Shown here piece by piece: positions 52,781 to 55,977 of a stretch of 55,977 nucleotides of DNA. The number at the start of each line of letters is the position of its first letter. Position 1 is the first letter of the stretch. The notes under the pieces are model-generated. The model was not told the DNA's origin and ran no database searches. It worked only from the letters and a program-made list of their open reading frames with translations. Source of the stretch: Planktothricoides sp. SR001 (GTDB lineage Bacteria > Cyanobacteriota > Cyanobacteriia > Cyanobacteriales > Laspinemataceae); assembly GCF_001276715.1 (NCBI RefSeq), contig NZ_LIUQ01000045.1, positions 1-55,977 of the forward strand, written 5' to 3'. The position numbers and the translations under genes were made by a program.

Positions 52781-54070
52781 ATGAACTACTATTTCAGCGC
52801 AGCCAGTCAAGCTTTGCTCCACGCAGGCAAGCTAGTGCAAGCACATACAGCAGATGGAACGTTATTACCGATATTGCGAGATGTCACCACAGGTCGAATG
52901 GTCGAGATAGCCAAAGCTACCGCCGGATTTTCCCTGGAATCGATCGCCGCTCCTGCTCAACTGATCATGGGGCCAATTCAGATGGTTCAAACTCACCTGG
53001 GATTCCAAAAAACCTATCAAATGCTGGATACTTTGCAGAAGAGTGTAGCAGTGTTGCAGGGGACAACGGCGGTGATTGGGGTGGGGACTTTTGCCGGAGT
53101 CGCTTTATCTGGCGTAAATTTATATCAAACTCTGAAAATTAGAGAAAGTCTCCAAAAAATCGATTTAAAAATCGATCAAGTTTTAGATAAAATTAGTTCA
53201 GAGTCGGAGGATATCAAACAAAGAATCGATCAAGTGGCGCAGGATGTTGAATTTAAGATGCACCGCACCATATTAGATCAAGCTTATGGGCGATTTCAGC
53301 AAAGTATTCGTAGTCTTAAAAATATTTTAGAAATCCAAGATAGTCATTCTCGCCTGAGTAACTTGGCAAACATATACGGAAATTTAACTCAAGTTTTAGC
53401 TGACTACAAAAATCCTCAAATATACAATCAAAACACAAATGCTCCGGGGCGACTAAGACGGCATGAATGTGCATGGCAAATGGAACAAGCAATGGCGATG
53501 ATTTTTATCTGGAAAGGTGAGTTTGGGGCAGCGAGTAGTCAAATGCAGCAGTTGCGGGACAATATTTATCAAGATACATGGGATATCTTGTCTTGTTGTG
53601 AAACCGAGGAAGAAGTTGATTTTATTTATCCTGAACTGATGCGAATTCACACTCAAGATTTACCCGCGATCGCTGGGTGGCACGCTCAAGTGGATTATTT
53701 GAAAACCGCACCGAAAGAAGAATTAGAAGCAATTAAAAATCTGGTAAATACCGAGGAAAGCCCGCAAGAAACCTTAGCCGCATCTCCAAACAATGAACTA
53801 ATCGAACAAAACAATGAACTAATCGAACAAACTCAATATGAACAGTTGAAAAATACATCTCATTTTCTGGCTTTGCGCGACCATCTGAAATTTACCATTA
53901 ATCCCCAAGCGCGGCAGAACTACGAAAGCTATATTTCTGCGCGATCGCCCCATCACGGATATCGAGCCCTGGCTGCATCTAACTGGCAGGAAATCTCCGA
54001 TATTACCGTGGCTAATTTGTATTGGTATTTGAAGTCTAAAGACAAAGATGAGAAACAGACAATAGCATAA
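52781..54070 (+). CDS. Unrecognised protein with a Gly-rich hydrophobic segment and coiled coil (pair member B)
   Basis: A 429-residue protein. Residues 1-60 are mixed. A hydrophobic Gly/Ala-rich segment at about 90-115 (TTAVIGVGTFAGVALSGVNL) leads into a coiled coil at about 116-160 (KIRESLQKIDLKIDQVLDKI), followed by a helical domain and a polar tail with a doubled NNELIEQ. That order (hydrophobic hairpin, then coiled coil) is seen in membrane-active proteins, but similarity is only architectural. It is paired with the divergent helical gene. Function unknown. Confidence 0.75.
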   Translation: MNYYFSAASQALLHAGKLVQAHTADGTLLPILRDVTTGRMVEIAKATAGFSLESIAAPAQLIMGPIQMVQTHLGFQKTYQMLDTLQKSVAVLQGTTAVIGVGTFAGVALSGVNLYQTLKIRESLQKIDLKIDQVLDKISSESEDIKQRIDQVAQDVEFKMHRTILDQAYGRFQQSIRSLKNILEIQDSHSRLSNLANIYGNLTQVLADYKNPQIYNQNTNAPGRLRRHECAWQMEQAMAMIFIWKGEFGAASSQMQQLRDNIYQDTWDILSCCETEEEVDFIYPELMRIHTQDLPAIAGWHAQVDYLKTAPKEELEAIKNLVNTEESPQETLAASPNNELIEQNNELIEQTQYEQLKNTSHFLALRDHLKFTINPQARQNYESYISARSPHHGYRALAASNWQEISDITVANLYWYLKSKDKDEKQTIA

Positions 54071-54308
54071 TCTGGGGTAGCAAAAACCGGGTTTCCCCTG
54101 CATTCCCCCGTCTTCACGGGGGCAGGCTGCATGGGGGCAGGCTTATTTACATCTTGGTTATTGTGGCAAAAGCAACGGATAACCCGGTTTCTTTGTTGCT
54201 TGATTGGTTGCGTAGTTGAAGCGCGATCGCCCCTAATTCAGAAACCGGGTTTCTTCTTTAAACCTCGATATTGTTGCAAAAGCAACGGAAAACCCGGTTT
54301 CTTGATGT

Positions 54309-54763
54309 TTACAAAATTGTTAAATAGGTTTCCGTGGGGCTAATCGGCAACGGCTTCAATACTTGACGATTTAAGTCAACTTCTAACCCCAAAGATTCTA
54401 AAGGAATTACCCCCAAAAGCGGGTCATGTCCTCCCGGTAACTCCAAACACTCAAAAGTTCCTTCTCGGTCAAATATGGATATTTTTGCATCTTGGAAAAT
54501 GCGGGCTTTATCAATCCCCATTGCCGTAGCGACATCGACTTCTTTGAGGATTTTTAAGCCTAATTGCGCGATCGCCTCTGGGGGTAAACATAAAGTCGTT
54601 GCCCCGGTATCAACTAAGACATTTTCTAAGGTCAGCGATCGCACTTGATCTGCGGTTTTTACCCCAGCTTCGGCCAAAATTTGGTCAGCATTTGGTCAGG
54701 GCGATTAATAATTGTCAGAGTTGTAAAAACTTTACCCATATCCTGCTGATTTGTTGGTTGCAT
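54309..54763 (-). pseudogene. Retropepsin-like aspartic protease gene broken by an 11-bp duplication
   Basis: The downstream part has the clan AA motif VLVDTGATTLCLPPEA and the C-terminal PGGHDPLLGVIPLE. The true start, MQPTNQQDMGKVFTTLTIIN, lies at 54763 after a perfect AGGAGGAG, in another frame. On the plus strand ATTTGGTCAGC is followed by ATTTGGTCAGG (54679-54700). Removing one 11-bp copy restores a continuous frame through ILAEAGVKTADQVRS. The intact product would be a small single-domain protease. Confidence 0.85.
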
Positions 54764-54917
54764 AATCTCCTCCTGAAATAGTCGGATTAATCTTTTACAT
54801 TTAGTAATGCATATATTTTAATAAATTGAGATTAAATTAACATTTATTAATTAATAAAATTTACGCTAAACTATTAAAATAATAGCGACTTAATTTAAAC
54901 AATCAACCGAAGCGAAT

Positions 54918-55800
54918 ATGATCGTAAAATCTCAGCCAATTTATCTCGACTATCACTCTACAACTCCCGTTGACCCCAGAGTAGCCAACCTGATGCTACA
55001 TTACATGACCACCGCTTATGGAAATGCCAGCAGCACATAGCTATGGAGATGAAGCCGAACAAGGGATTAAAAAGCCGCCCAACAAATCGCCCAGTTAGTC
55101 AACGCTAAACCCAAAGAAATTATCTTTACCTCTGGAGCACAAGAAAGCATTAATCTAGCGATTCAAGGGCATATTTTATCGGTAAATTACCAACAATCTA
55201 AACCGCCGCGCATTGCCGTTTCTCCGGTTGGACATAAAGCGGTTTTAGATACTTGTAATGCATTAGCTAAAAAAGGATTAGCGGAAATTATTTATCTGTC
55301 AATTGACCAAAAGGGTCGATTAGATTTAGACGAAATTGAACAAATCTGTCGCAGCGGTATTTCTCTACTCTGCGTCATGGCCGCCAATAATGAAATCGGC
55401 AATATTTACCCTATATTAGAGATTGGGAAATATAATATCCCTTTTCTCTGTGATGCCTCCCAAACTGTAGGAAAAATCCCGACTAATTTTGTCGCCTCTA
55501 ATATCACTTATTTAGCCATCTCTGCCCATAAATTATAGGGATCTAAAGGTTCTGGGGCTTTAATCGTCAGAAAAGGAACTCACTTAGAACCGATAATTTT
55601 TGGTGGCGGAGATCAAACAAGAATCCGGTCAGGAACTCTGAATTTTCCCGGAATAGTCGGGTTAGGAGAAGCTTGTGAACTGCGACAGTTAGAAATGACC
55701 AAAGATGAGGCAAAAATTGCCGATTTGCGCGATCGCCTGCAAAGCTTATTACTAGAAAAAATCCCTGGTTTATTCATTAATGGCGATCGCGCTACTACGA
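54918..55800 (+). pseudogene. Cysteine desulfurase (NifS/IscS type), multiply disrupted
   Basis: Starts [22 protein letters not shown]. In YGNASST the frame hits a TAG (55038-55040) because two bases are missing; the next frame gives [11 protein letters not shown] further missing A shortens a run near 55066 and restores the original phase (AQQIAQLVNAKPKEIIFTSGAQES). Later AHKLYGSKGSGAL has TAG in place of the Tyr codon (about 55536). The active-site Cys region and the C terminus are gone, replaced by a copy of the end of the next gene. PLP Lys and His residues remain recognisable. Confidence 0.88.
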
Positions 55801-55895
55801 GGATTTATTAAACCGCAGGTGTTAGTTATGTAGTTAGTTATGTAGGGTGGGCAATTGCCCACCCTACGCGGATTTATTAAACCGCAGGTGTTAGT
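55801..55895. repeat. 26-bp direct repeats around a perfect GTAGGGTGGGCAA palindrome
   Basis: GGATTTATTAAACCGCAGGT... occurs at 55801-55826 and again at 55870-55895, identical for 26 bp. Between them is a perfect 26-bp palindrome (55842-55867) preceded by TATGTAGTTAGTTATG. This looks like element insertion or repair with target duplication. Confidence 0.85.
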
Positions 55896-55977
55896 AATTC
55901 CCGATCTTTGGCGGGTTGAACGATGACTTTTCCTTCTTCGTTGATATCCACTAAGGCGGTGTCTCCTTCGCTGACGC
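55877..55977 (-). CDS. C-terminal end of a ClpC-like ATPase (partial)
   Basis: The last 32 codons read SEGDTALVDINEEGKVIVQP and then AKDRELLTPAV before TAA. This matches the style of the C-terminal tail of cyanobacterial ClpC (Hsp100). The rest lies outside the window, so the identification is tentative. Confidence 0.55.
   Translation of the reverse strand, partial: VSEGDTALVDINEEGKVIVQPAKDRELLTPAV

Noticed and set aside
51652-54070. cas genes or a known defence system in the accessory region
   Set aside because: No Cas, nuclease, helicase or known abortive-infection motif could be seen.

Overview
The window is chromosomal DNA of a cyanobacterium, most likely a filamentous one. HIP1 octamers (GCGATCGC) occur throughout, and many genes belong to cyanobacterial families: RNase E with the C-terminal arginine-rich PNPase-binding tail, DUF1997, DUF1830 and DUF6761-type proteins, ClpS beside a CPBP protease, and UPF0175/DUF3368 and Uma2 genes. 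Heptanucleotide (STRR-type) tandem repeats and many families of small palindromic repeats point the same way. No rRNA, tRNA or cas gene was found.

Layout. 48-7234 is one very large CRISPR array: 96 complete 36-nt repeats, 95 spacers and one half repeat. It reads best on the minus strand, with a leader and a TAGACA-N17-TATAAT promoter at its right edge (7242-7270). Copies of an AAACCGGGTTT palindromic element flank it on both sides. 8.1-21 kb is mainly minus-strand housekeeping: tldD, larB, an oligopeptide-binding lipoprotein, an IS630 relic, a dihydroorotase homologue lacking metal ligands, a double-domain histidine phosphatase with an apparent CTG start, an IS607 relic and pheA. Two tandem DUF1997 genes lie on the plus strand. 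20.4-27.1 kb holds rnhB, rne and a large radical SAM gene, probably an RNA-metabolism cluster. 27.7-40.5 kb is mixed: a STAS protein, an LL-DAP-aminotransferase-type enzyme, clpS-CPBP protease, Uma2, an SLH-like secreted protein, a B12-type radical SAM protein, membrane proteins, an ABC ATPase and an OmpR-type regulator. 42-50.8 kb holds a DUF6761-type protein, a GTPase, a GH1 glucosidase, a degraded UPF0175/DUF3368 toxin-antitoxin pair, an acidic repeat protein, a beta-lactamase-like serine hydrolase and a BaiN-type flavoprotein.

From 50.8 kb to the end the DNA is accessory and decaying: an antitoxin beside a PIN toxin cut off by a duplicated gene end, a divergent pair of unrecognised helical or membrane proteins (51652-54070), an aspartic protease broken by an 11-bp duplication, a cysteine desulfurase with several lesions, and the end of a ClpC-like gene. 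The most unusual items are the array with families of related spacers and a half repeat, the divergent unknown pair, and the heptamer and palindromic repeats that have shaped both intergenic and coding DNA.
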